Source of the DNA: Nitrospira sp.
Lineage (GTDB): Bacteria; Nitrospirota; Nitrospiria; Nitrospirales; Nitrospiraceae
Length of the DNA: 49,126 nt
Direction: 5' to 3'
Assembly: GCA_009594995.1 (NCBI GenBank)
Contig: VOPR01000001.1
Coordinates: 1-49,126, forward strand
Position numbers and translations under genes: made by a program. The notes beneath the pieces were generated by a model. The model was not told the origin of the DNA and did no database searches. It worked only from the letters and a program-made list of their open reading frames with translations. Shown one piece after another: positions 42,438 to 49,126 of this stretch; within the stretch, counting starts at the first letter, position 1; the number at the start of each line of letters is the position of its first letter.

Positions 42438-43091
42438 CTAGGTTCGGAACGGCATGCCGAGATGTTTAAGCAGGGCCTTGCCTTCGTCATTCGTTCGCGC
42501 AGTGGTAACGATAGTGATATCCATTCCATGAATGGAAGCGACACTATCGTATTCGATCTCTGGAAAAATCAACTGTTCTTTTAATCCCAGGGTATAATTG
42601 CCACGACCATCAAACGCTTTCGGCGAAATACCGCGGAAGTCACGAATCCGTGGGAGAGCGAGAGAAATCAATCGATCTAAAAATTCCCACATTCTTCGGC
42701 TACGCAGTGTAACTTTCGCCCCAATAGGCATGCCCTGCCTAAGCTTGAAGCCGGCGATAGCTTTCTTCGCCCTGGTGGTGATGGGCTTTTGGCCGGTAAT
42801 GATACCAAGCTCGTTAGCCGCACTCTCCAACAGCTTCACATTTTGAATGGCCTCTCCCATACCGACATTGAGCACAATTCTCTCCAGCCGGGGGACTTGC
42901 ATCAAATTGCCGTAGCTGAATTCCTTCATGAGCGCCGGCACGACTTGCTCGCGATAGGTCTCACGGAGACGCGGGGCAAACTGATGCTCAGTACCAGCAG
43001 CCTGAGATATTTCAGGCGTAGCCATTTCTTTTTTCGCCGACGAGCGAGGAGTAGCCCCCTTGCCGCCTTTACCCTTCTCTACTTTTGCCAT
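42438..43091 (-). CDS. rplE: 50S ribosomal protein L5 with N-terminal extension
   Basis: 217 residues; L5 is usually about 180. The family domain begins near residue 42 ([22 protein letters not shown]), so about 37 residues rich in Lys, Gly and Ala are extra. The ATG at 43091 has GGAAAG upstream; an internal ATG at 43025 lacks a good site, so the extension is probably translated. Confidence 0.95.
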   Translation of the reverse strand: MAKVEKGKGGKGATPRSSAKKEMATPEISQAAGTEHQFAPRLRETYREQVVPALMKEFSYGNLMQVPRLERIVLNVGMGEAIQNVKLLESAANELGIITGQKPITTRAKKAIAGFKLRQGMPIGAKVTLRSRRMWEFLDRLISLALPRIRDFRGISPKAFDGRGNYTLGLKEQLIFPEIEYDSVASIHGMDITIVTTARTNDEGKALLKHLGMPFRT

Positions 43092-43111
43092 GAACGTCTT
43101 TCCTGTTCCGA

Positions 43112-43438
43112 CTATTCGACAGTTTCTTTTGATTTCTTGCTGAGTCTAGTCCGGCGCCCGTCATCTTGGCGCTTGATCCCTAACCGAGTTGGCTTCTTCG
43201 TCACAGGGCACAAAAACATCACATTTGAAATCGCGAGAGGAGACTCGCGCTCGAGAATGCCACCCTGCCGAAGCTTCTGGTTCGGCTTAGTATGACGTTT
43301 AATCATATTGAGCTTCTCGACCAGGATCTTCCCATTCACCGTATCCACGGACAAGACTTTGCCGGACTTGCCGCGCTCACGCCCCGTCATCACCACAACG
43401 GTGTCGCCTTTGCGAATTTTCGTTTTGATTCGTGCCAT
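43112..43438 (-). CDS. rplX: 50S ribosomal protein L24
   Basis: 108 residues. The KOW motif [22 protein letters not shown] is at residues about 9-30. Confidence 0.98.
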   Translation of the reverse strand: MARIKTKIRKGDTVVVMTGRERGKSGKVLSVDTVNGKILVEKLNMIKRHTKPNQKLRQGGILERESPLAISNVMFLCPVTKKPTRLGIKRQDDGRRTRLSKKSKETVE

Positions 43439-43464
43439 CCCTACCAGAACCTTTCTTCCTTCGG

Positions 43465-43833
43465 CTACAAGACTTCCGGCGCAAGCGAAATAATTTTCAT
43501 GAACTTCTTCCAGCGAAGCTCACGAGCAACCGGGCCGAAAATTCGAGTCCCAACAGGCTCACCCTGAGCATTGATCAAGACGCAGGCGTTACGGTCAAAC
43601 TTGATATAGGAACCATCGTCACGTCGAACTTCCTTGGTCGTGCGAACGATGACCGCCCTACTCACATCGCCCTTCTTGACCCCGGCCTGAGGGATTGCCT
43701 CTTTGACCGCCACAACCACGATATCCCCGAGCGATCCGTATCGACGCCTGGTTCCACCGAGGACGTGAAAACACATGACTTGCTTCGCGCCGGAATTATC
43801 GGCCACATCCATGTATGTGTAATTCTGAATCAT
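43465..43833 (-). CDS. rplN: 50S ribosomal protein L14
   Basis: 122 residues. [19 protein letters not shown] and the C-terminal [10 protein letters not shown] are diagnostic. Confidence 0.98.
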   Translation of the reverse strand: MIQNYTYMDVADNSGAKQVMCFHVLGGTRRRYGSLGDIVVVAVKEAIPQAGVKKGDVSRAVIVRTTKEVRRDDGSYIKFDRNACVLINAQGEPVGTRIFGPVARELRWKKFMKIISLAPEVL

Positions 43834-43894
43834 GCCCTGCCCTACTCACCGCCAAAAGGATCTGGCCCTTCAGCTCTTCAAGTGTGTTCCGTGG

Positions 43895-44164
43895 TTACTT
43901 TTCAGGTTGTCCCTTAACCATGACGCGTACCACACGCCAATGTTTGTCCTTACTGATAGGACGGGTCTCACTCAACTGAACGCGGTCCCCGACTTTACAC
44001 ACATTACCTTCATCGTGGGCCTTCAGCTTCGTCACTCGCCGTAAGACTTTCTTGTAAATCGGGTGGATGACCGATCGCTCAACGGCCACGACAACCGTTT
44101 TATTCATCTTGTTGCTGACGACGTTCCCGTACCACTCCCGCCGATGTTGTTGGCCTTCCTTCAT
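43895..44164 (-). CDS. rpsQ: 30S ribosomal protein S17
   Basis: 89 residues. [18 protein letters not shown] and [20 protein letters not shown] are diagnostic. Confidence 0.98.
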   Translation of the reverse strand: MKEGQQHRREWYGNVVSNKMNKTVVVAVERSVIHPIYKKVLRRVTKLKAHDEGNVCKVGDRVQLSETRPISKDKHWRVVRVMVKGQPEK

Positions 44165-44178
44165 ACGCCTCTTCTCTC

Positions 44179-44400
44179 TTACTTTCCGACCGATTGGTCG
44201 GCCTGTGTCTGGAGCAATTCCAGTTGACGCTTTACCGTTTTCAGCCGGGCAATATCGCGCTTCGTACTCCGCACTTGCATTGGGTTTTCAAGGCGACCAA
44301 TGCCGAGCTGGAACCGGAAGTTGAACAGCTCTTGACGCAACTGCTTTTCCTTTTCCGCCAACTCATCAATCGAGAGCCCGCTCAAATCTTTCACATCCAT
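44179..44400 (-). CDS. rpmC: 50S ribosomal protein L29
   Basis: 73 residues from the ATG at 44400 ([20 protein letters not shown]). A TTG at 44418 is an alternative; neither has a strong ribosome-binding site. The helical hairpin with [20 protein letters not shown] is diagnostic. Confidence 0.95.
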   Translation of the reverse strand: MDVKDLSGLSIDELAEKEKQLRQELFNFRFQLGIGRLENPMQVRSTKRDIARLKTVKRQLELLQTQADQSVGK

Positions 44401-44428
44401 CACATCACCACTCAACACGCGCTACAGG

Positions 44429-44845
44429 TTACTGAAACTCGCCGCGGACCACGAACTTCGTGGCAATTGGCAACTTGTATGATGCAAGCTTCAATGCCTG
44501 CTTAGCGACGTCTGGCGCAACGCCACCCATTTCGTACATGATCCGTCCTGGCTTGACAACGGCCACCCAGTATTCCGGATTACCTTTACCTTTACCCATG
44601 CGAGTTTCAGCCGGCTTTTTGGTGATGGGCTTGTCCGGGAAAATCCTAGTCCACACCTGACCACCGCGCTTGACAAAGCGCGTAATGGCAATGCGCGCAG
44701 CTTCAATTTGCCGGCTGGTGATCCATCCAGGCTCAAGGGCTTTCAAACCAAATTCACCCAGAGTAATGGCACCGCCACGATAGGCTTTCCCACGCATCCG
44801 GCCCTTCTGCATTTTTCTGAACTTAACTTTCTTTGGCGCTAACAC
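44429..44845 (-). CDS. rplP: 50S ribosomal protein L16
   Basis: 138 residues with GTG start. [19 protein letters not shown] and [19 protein letters not shown] are diagnostic. Confidence 0.98.
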   Translation of the reverse strand: MLAPKKVKFRKMQKGRMRGKAYRGGAITLGEFGLKALEPGWITSRQIEAARIAITRFVKRGGQVWTRIFPDKPITKKPAETRMGKGKGNPEYWVAVVKPGRIMYEMGGVAPDVAKQALKLASYKLPIATKFVVRGEFQ

Positions 44846-44873
44846 AGACCCACCTTTTCCTTATCGAGGTTCT

Positions 44874-45542
44874 CTAGCCAAGCCGCCCGAGCGCAGCATC
44901 AGGCTTTAACTGAAGCGCGGGCAACAATTCACCCTTATAGATCCAGGTTTTCACCCCGATCTGACCCATGGTCGTATGGGCCTCGGCAAAACCGTAATCT
45001 ACCTCGGCGCGCAGGGTGTGAAGAGGCACACGCCCTTCGCGATACCATTCGGTTCTGGCAATCTCAGCTCCACCCAACCGCCCTGCCACCATGATCTTAA
45101 TGCCTTGAGCCCCAAGACGAAGCGCGGATTGCACACTCCGCTTCATTGCCCGCCTAAATGCGACACGCTTCTCCAACTGGGTCGCCACATTTTCACTTAC
45201 CAACTGAGCATCCAATTCAGGCTTCTTAATTTCCTTCACGGTAATATACGCCTGACCTGAGTACTCCTTCTCCAATGCGGCCTTCAGCTTGTCAACCTCC
45301 GCGCCCTTGCGGCCGATAATGATTCCTGGGCGAGCCGTATGAATGATGACGCGAGTCTGGTCCCCGGAGCGTTCAATCTCCACCTTAGCGACGCCGGCGT
45401 GGTACAGCTTCGCTTTCACCATTTTCCTGATTCGGATGTCCTGATGAAGAAGCCTGGCGTAGTCCTTATCAGCGTACCAACGCGAGCTCCAGGTGTAGTT
45501 GTAACCGATGCGATAGCCAATTGGATGTGTCTTCTGACCCAT
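44874..45542 (-). CDS. rpsC: 30S ribosomal protein S3
   Basis: 222 residues. [13 protein letters not shown] at the start, the KH-domain GXXG in [17 protein letters not shown] and the C-terminal [10 protein letters not shown] are diagnostic. Confidence 0.98.
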   Translation of the reverse strand: MGQKTHPIGYRIGYNYTWSSRWYADKDYARLLHQDIRIRKMVKAKLYHAGVAKVEIERSGDQTRVIIHTARPGIIIGRKGAEVDKLKAALEKEYSGQAYITVKEIKKPELDAQLVSENVATQLEKRVAFRRAMKRSVQSALRLGAQGIKIMVAGRLGGAEIARTEWYREGRVPLHTLRAEVDYGFAEAHTTMGQIGVKTWIYKGELLPALQLKPDAALGRLG

Positions 45543-45574
45543 GAAGAATAACCCTCAGTCTAAGTGTAATAACG

Positions 45575-45928
45575 CTAGCTGTTCTGAGCCGCGTTCGGCG
45601 CAGCAACTGCGATGGTAATATGGCTGGTTCGCTTCTGAATCGAATTTGCCCGACCCATCGACCGTGCCCGGAAACGCTTATAAATAGGACCGCAATTCAC
45701 TACGGCCTGAGACACCCACATTTCATCGCTATCGCCCAATTCCTTCTGCTCTGCATTGGCGACGGCGGAACGAAGCAGCTTCTCAATAACCCGCGCAGCA
45801 TGTTTCGGAGTGTGCCGAAGCATAGCCAGAGCCATAGGCACCTGCTGACCACGAATCATGTCGATGACTACTCGCGCCTTTCTGGGCGTCACTCTCACGA
45901 ACCGTAAATTTGCTTTTGCTTCTGCCAT
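45575..45928 (-). CDS. rplV: 50S ribosomal protein L22
   Basis: About 117 residues from the ATG at 45928 (MAEAKANLRFVRVTPRKAR) with GGGG upstream; the longer frame to 45961 overlaps the preceding gene spacer without support. The C-terminal loop KRTSHITIAVA is present. Confidence 0.97.
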   Translation of the reverse strand: MAEAKANLRFVRVTPRKARVVIDMIRGQQVPMALAMLRHTPKHAARVIEKLLRSAVANAEQKELGDSDEMWVSQAVVNCGPIYKRFRARSMGRANSIQKRTSHITIAVAAPNAAQNS

Positions 45929-45972
45929 AGCTGACCCCACACAAACCTGCCTGATCCTCAACGGACCGGCAA

Positions 45973-46260
45973 TTACTTAAGAGCCACTGCCTTTTCAGTC
46001 TTTGCCTGCCCGTGCCCTTTGAAAAAGCGCGTTGGAGCAAATTCTCCCAGCTTATGGCCGACCATATTTTCGGTAACGAATACGGGAATAAATTTCTTCC
46101 CGTTGTGGACAGCAAACGTATGCCCGATCATATCCGGGATCACGGTTGACCGACGCGACCAGGTCTTGATTAACTTCCGATCTTTCGTTTGATTCATCTG
46201 CTCGACTTTTTTGATCAGATGATCGTCGACGAACGGGCCCTTGGTAATTGAACGAGGCAT
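45973..46260 (-). CDS. rpsS: 30S ribosomal protein S19
   Basis: 95 residues. [20 protein letters not shown] and [17 protein letters not shown] are diagnostic. Confidence 0.98.
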   Translation of the reverse strand: MPRSITKGPFVDDHLIKKVEQMNQTKDRKLIKTWSRRSTVIPDMIGHTFAVHNGKKFIPVFVTENMVGHKLGEFAPTRFFKGHGQAKTEKAVALK

Positions 46261-46269
46261 TATCCTCTC

Positions 46270-47097
46270 CTACTTCTTCCTACGCGCGATGATGAATTTA
46301 TCAGTCGCCTTATTCTTTCTTGTCTTGTAACCCTTGGCAGGAGTGCCCCAGGGGGATACGGGATGCGGATTACCCTGACCGGACTTACCTTCTCCACCGC
46401 CATGCGGGTGATCGACAGGATTCATCACCACACCACGAACATGAGGACGTTTCCCCTTCCATCTGGTACGACCCGCTTTTCCCACTACAACGTTTTCGTG
46501 ATCCACATTTCCGACCTGACCAACCGTTGCCATACAGGTCGACAACACCTTGCGCATTTCACCAGACTTAAGACGAATCTGGACATAGGCGCCATCTCGG
46601 CCCATGACTTGAGCAGAACCACCAGCACTCCGAATCAGCTGACCACCCTTACCGGGCTTTAACTCGATGTTGTGAATGGTTGTACCCAAGGGCATATTTA
46701 CGAGCGGGAGCGCATTTCCCGGTCGCACTTCTGCTCCCTCGCCGGATTGCACGGCATCGCCAACCACGAGCCCAACTGGGGCCAAAATATAACGCTTTTC
46801 ACCATCAGCATAGTGCAGGAGAGCGATTCTAGCCGAACGATTCGGATCGTACTCAATGGCGGCAACCTTAGCTGGAATACCAGCCTTGTCTCGCCGAAAA
46901 TCGATTTGCCGATAAAGCCGCTTATGCCCTCCCCCACGGAACCGGATAGTTTGGCGGCCATCATTGTTCCGCCCACCGGTGCGGAGATGAAATCCGGTTA
47001 ACGACTTTTCCGGCTTCTTCTTCGTGAGCTTCTCACCCTGGATGGCGGTCATGCCCCGCCGGCCCGGAGAAGTTGGTTTATAGACCTTTAATGCCAT
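46270..47097 (-). CDS. rplB: 50S ribosomal protein L2
   Basis: 275 residues. [17 protein letters not shown] and the peptidyl-transferase region [15 protein letters not shown] (about 224-238) are diagnostic. Confidence 0.99.
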   Translation of the reverse strand: MALKVYKPTSPGRRGMTAIQGEKLTKKKPEKSLTGFHLRTGGRNNDGRQTIRFRGGGHKRLYRQIDFRRDKAGIPAKVAAIEYDPNRSARIALLHYADGEKRYILAPVGLVVGDAVQSGEGAEVRPGNALPLVNMPLGTTIHNIELKPGKGGQLIRSAGGSAQVMGRDGAYVQIRLKSGEMRKVLSTCMATVGQVGNVDHENVVVGKAGRTRWKGKRPHVRGVVMNPVDHPHGGGEGKSGQGNPHPVSPWGTPAKGYKTRKNKATDKFIIARRKK

Positions 47098-47130
47098 AGC
47101 TAGTTCTCACTTTATCAAGAGGCTTGCACG

Positions 47131-47424
47131 CTATACGGTTTCGTAGAGCTCGAGCTTCTCGCCTTCCTTCAACGTGACAAATGCCTTCTTCCAATCTGAT
47201 CGCTTGCCAACAAATCGACCCAATCGCTTCACTTTGCCGCGAATATTTACCACATTGACGCGCGACACCTTAACTTTCAAAAGTGACTCGACGGCCTGCT
47301 TGATCTGGATTTTATTGGCATCAGGATGAACAAGAAACCCAACCGTATTGCTTTGTTCACGCAATGCCGTGATTTTTTCTGTCAACAATGGCTGGATCAA
47401 TACCTGATGGAGGTCTCCCTTCAT
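47131..47424 (-). CDS. rplW: 50S ribosomal protein L23
   Basis: 97 residues. The ATG at 47424 is chosen over one at 47430 because AAAGGAGGT is then 6 bases upstream; it overlaps the rplD stop codon. LLTEKITAL and the KIQIKQAVESLLKVKVSRVNVVN segment are diagnostic. Confidence 0.96.
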   Translation of the reverse strand: MKGDLHQVLIQPLLTEKITALREQSNTVGFLVHPDANKIQIKQAVESLLKVKVSRVNVVNIRGKVKRLGRFVGKRSDWKKAFVTLKEGEKLELYETV

Positions 47425-48044
47425 GACCATACCTCCTTTACTCGCTCAAGATCTCCCTGAGGAATGACAAGAGAATTGCACCGGAGAACGTCATAGACGT
47501 TCAATTCTTCAGGCCGCAATACTGTGACATTCGGCAGGTTCTTCCCGGCCTGAACAACATTGGATGCCGGATCAGCAATAACAAGCAATACACTACCGGA
47601 GATGCCCAATTGCGCCAAAACGTTCGCGAGCAACTTGGTTTTAGCCTCCGCGATTGCCAACTCAGAAACCACTACGACGTTGCCCTCTGATAGCTTCGCC
47701 GACAATGCGCTCTGAAGGGCGGCTCGGTACTTTTTTTTCGGCATTACGAATGCGTAGCTTCTTGGTTTCGGCCCGAAAACCGTACCACCGTGCCTCCAAA
47801 CTGGAGAACGCAGTGAACCCGCTCTAGCGCGGCCCGTATGCTTTTGCTTCCAGGGCTTCTTGCCAGACCCGCTCACCTCACCACGGCGCAAAGTTGAAGC
47901 AGTTCCCTGACGGTCGCAAGCACGTTGCATGACTACCGCTTCGTGAACCAGCGGACCGTGCGGCTTACAGCCGAATACCTCATTGGGAAGCTCGACGCTA
48001 CCGACTTTCTTCTTCTTTGAATCAACCACATCAACGATCGGCAT
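47421..48044 (-). CDS. rplD: 50S ribosomal protein L4
   Basis: 207 residues. STLRRGEVSGSGKKPWKQKHTGRARAGS carries the conserved loop, seen at about residues 45-75. In enterobacteria L4 regulates the S10 operon. Confidence 0.98.
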   Translation of the reverse strand: MPIVDVVDSKKKKVGSVELPNEVFGCKPHGPLVHEAVVMQRACDRQGTASTLRRGEVSGSGKKPWKQKHTGRARAGSLRSPVWRHGGTVFGPKPRSYAFVMPKKKYRAALQSALSAKLSEGNVVVVSELAIAEAKTKLLANVLAQLGISGSVLLVIADPASNVVQAGKNLPNVTVLRPEELNVYDVLRCNSLVIPQGDLERVKEVWS

Positions 48045-48047
48045 AGA

Positions 48048-48668
48048 TCAACTCTTCTTCGACTTCCGCACAACCAGCAGCCCATTCGCACCACCGGGCA
48101 CTGCTCCGCGGACGAACAACAGGTTTTCATCTGGACGGGCGTCGACCACCTTCAGACGCTGAACCGTGACGCGCTCATCCCCCATATGGCCAGGCAAGGC
48201 CTTATTCTTCCAGACACGAGACGGGTAAGAACTGGCGCCGATAGAACCGGGGGCCCGATGGAACATCGAACCGTGAGTCTCAGGACCACCCGCATAATTG
48301 TGGCGCCTCACTACACCCTGAAACCCCTTCCCCTTCGACACACCGACCACATCAACCCAATCACCCTTTTTGAAGATATCGACTTTAACGGTCGCTCCAA
48401 TTGCGATGTCGCCGGTCTTCGGAAATTCGCGCAACCATCTGCTGGCAGGCGCTTGATGCTTTTTCAAATGACCGAGCTCACCAGCCGACAAACTGCGCTC
48501 TTTCACTTCACCGAAGGAAAGCTGGACAGCCTCATAGCCGTCACGCTCTTTGGTCTTAATCGCAACCACCCGACAAGGCCCAGCCTCGATAACCGTCACC
48601 GGCTCGAGAACGCTCTCGTCATAAATTTGGGTCATCCCCAACTTTTTTCCCAACAATCCGTTTGTCAT
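48048..48668 (-). CDS. rplC: 50S ribosomal protein L3
   Basis: 206 residues. GLLGKKLGMTQIYDE at the start and KGKGFQGVVRRHNYAGGPETHGS in the centre are diagnostic. Confidence 0.98.
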   Translation of the reverse strand: MTNGLLGKKLGMTQIYDESVLEPVTVIEAGPCRVVAIKTKERDGYEAVQLSFGEVKERSLSAGELGHLKKHQAPASRWLREFPKTGDIAIGATVKVDIFKKGDWVDVVGVSKGKGFQGVVRRHNYAGGPETHGSMFHRAPGSIGASSYPSRVWKNKALPGHMGDERVTVQRLKVVDARPDENLLFVRGAVPGGANGLLVVRKSKKS

Positions 48669-48710
48669 GGTCTTCCTGTCAGCTCAGAGCAAATTAGGGA
48701 CACCCAATCC

Positions 48711-49022
48711 TCAGAGCTTAATCTCCACATCTACACCAGCCGCCAAATTGAGCTTCATCAATGAGTCCATCGTCTCTGGCGTAGGCTCCATGATATCTAA
48801 GAGACGCTTGTGCGTTCGAATTTCAAATTGCTCCCGGGACTTTTTATCTACGTGAGTCGAACGCTGCACCGTAAACTTTTCGATTCGAGTCGGCAAGGGG
48901 ATCGGCCCGACAACCCGCGCGCCGCTACGCCTGACCGTCTCAACAATTTCCACCACAGACTGATCAAGCACGCGATAATCAAAGCCGCGCAACCTGATAC
49001 GAATTCTTTGATCGACTTTCAC
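48711..49022 (-). CDS. rpsJ: 30S ribosomal protein S10
   Basis: 103 residues from the GTG at 49022, which has GAGGAG 6 bases upstream; a TTG at 49028 directly abuts that site and is rejected. [17 protein letters not shown] is diagnostic. In many bacteria S10 (NusE) also acts in transcription antitermination. Confidence 0.97.
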   Translation of the reverse strand: MKVDQRIRIRLRGFDYRVLDQSVVEIVETVRRSGARVVGPIPLPTRIEKFTVQRSTHVDKKSREQFEIRTHKRLLDIMEPTPETMDSLMKLNLAAGVDVEIKL

Positions 49023-49062
49023 GCTCAACTCCTCACATGCCGGCCAAAAGACCGGGACATCA

Positions 49063-49126
49063 CTAAGCTAGAATTTCCGTAACGACGCCGGAGCCGACGG
49101 TCTTGCCGCCCTCGCGGACCGCAAAC
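49063..49126 (-). CDS. tuf: Elongation factor Tu, C-terminal end only
   Basis: The last 20 codons before a TAG at 49063 read [19 protein letters not shown] plus Ala, the C-terminus of EF-Tu. The rest lies beyond the right edge. Upstream of rpsJ is its usual place in the str-S10 arrangement. Confidence 0.95.
   Translation of the reverse strand, partial: FAVREGGKTVGSGVVTEILA

Overview
The window reads as chromosomal DNA of a Nitrospira-type nitrite oxidiser (phylum Nitrospirota). This is inferred from protein character and gene set: an Amt ammonium channel, an outer-membrane porin fused to a complete urtABCDE urea-transport operon, a urease operon lacking ureE, and a bacterial S10-spc-alpha ribosomal cluster followed by lptCAB-rpoN-hpf-rapZ. 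The assignment was not checked by any search. Nearly all genes lie on the minus strand; only two lipoprotein genes run on the plus strand. No tRNA, rRNA, CRISPR array or insertion sequence was seen.

Region 1 (1-4236, minus): nadE, then a beta-barrel protein gene, then amt (cut by the left edge). Region 2 (4237-5151, plus): a lipoprotein gene. Region 3 (5198-19094, minus): porin, urtABCDE, two small related lipoproteins, then ureA-ureB-ureC-ureF-ureG-ureD. Urea would cross the outer membrane through the porin, be bound by UrtA, be imported by UrtBCDE and be hydrolysed by urease. Region 4 (19191-20138, plus): a second lipoprotein gene, paralogous to the first. Region 5 (20144-22562, minus): a GAF-GAF-ANTAR regulator directly behind aroB. 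Region 6 (22833-27934, minus): a small MerR-type gene and pilMNOPQ. Region 7 (28070-33048, minus): lptC-lptA-lptB-rpoN-hpf-rapZ. Region 8 (33239-49126, minus): tuf end, the S10, spc and alpha operon genes, secY, adk, map, infA, rpoA, rplQ.

The most interesting signal is an RNA-based nitrogen regulon. Two operon leaders (upstream of nadE and upstream of the porin-urt-ure operon) each carry a sigma70-like promoter, two tandem hairpins with hexanucleotide loops having A at position 1 and G at position 4, and an intrinsic terminator whose 5' arm is the 3' strand of the second hairpin. This is the architecture recognised by ANTAR-domain antiterminators such as EutV and NasR. A third hairpin pair lies between nadE and the beta-barrel gene. 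It has no terminator, but its second hairpin overlaps a segment that can pair with the ribosome-binding site. All six loops fit AAYGRM and are closed by a C-G pair. The only ANTAR protein in the window is encoded next to the urea operon. Each terminator-type leader is divergent from one of the two paralogous lipoprotein genes. Together these suggest one post-transcriptional circuit for NAD synthesis from glutamine, ammonium uptake and urea uptake and hydrolysis.

A second pattern is a family of about 120-bp imperfect palindromes, in four copies, all within the nitrogen region (before nadE, ureC/ureF, ureB/ureC, urtD/urtE) and none seen in the ribosomal cluster.
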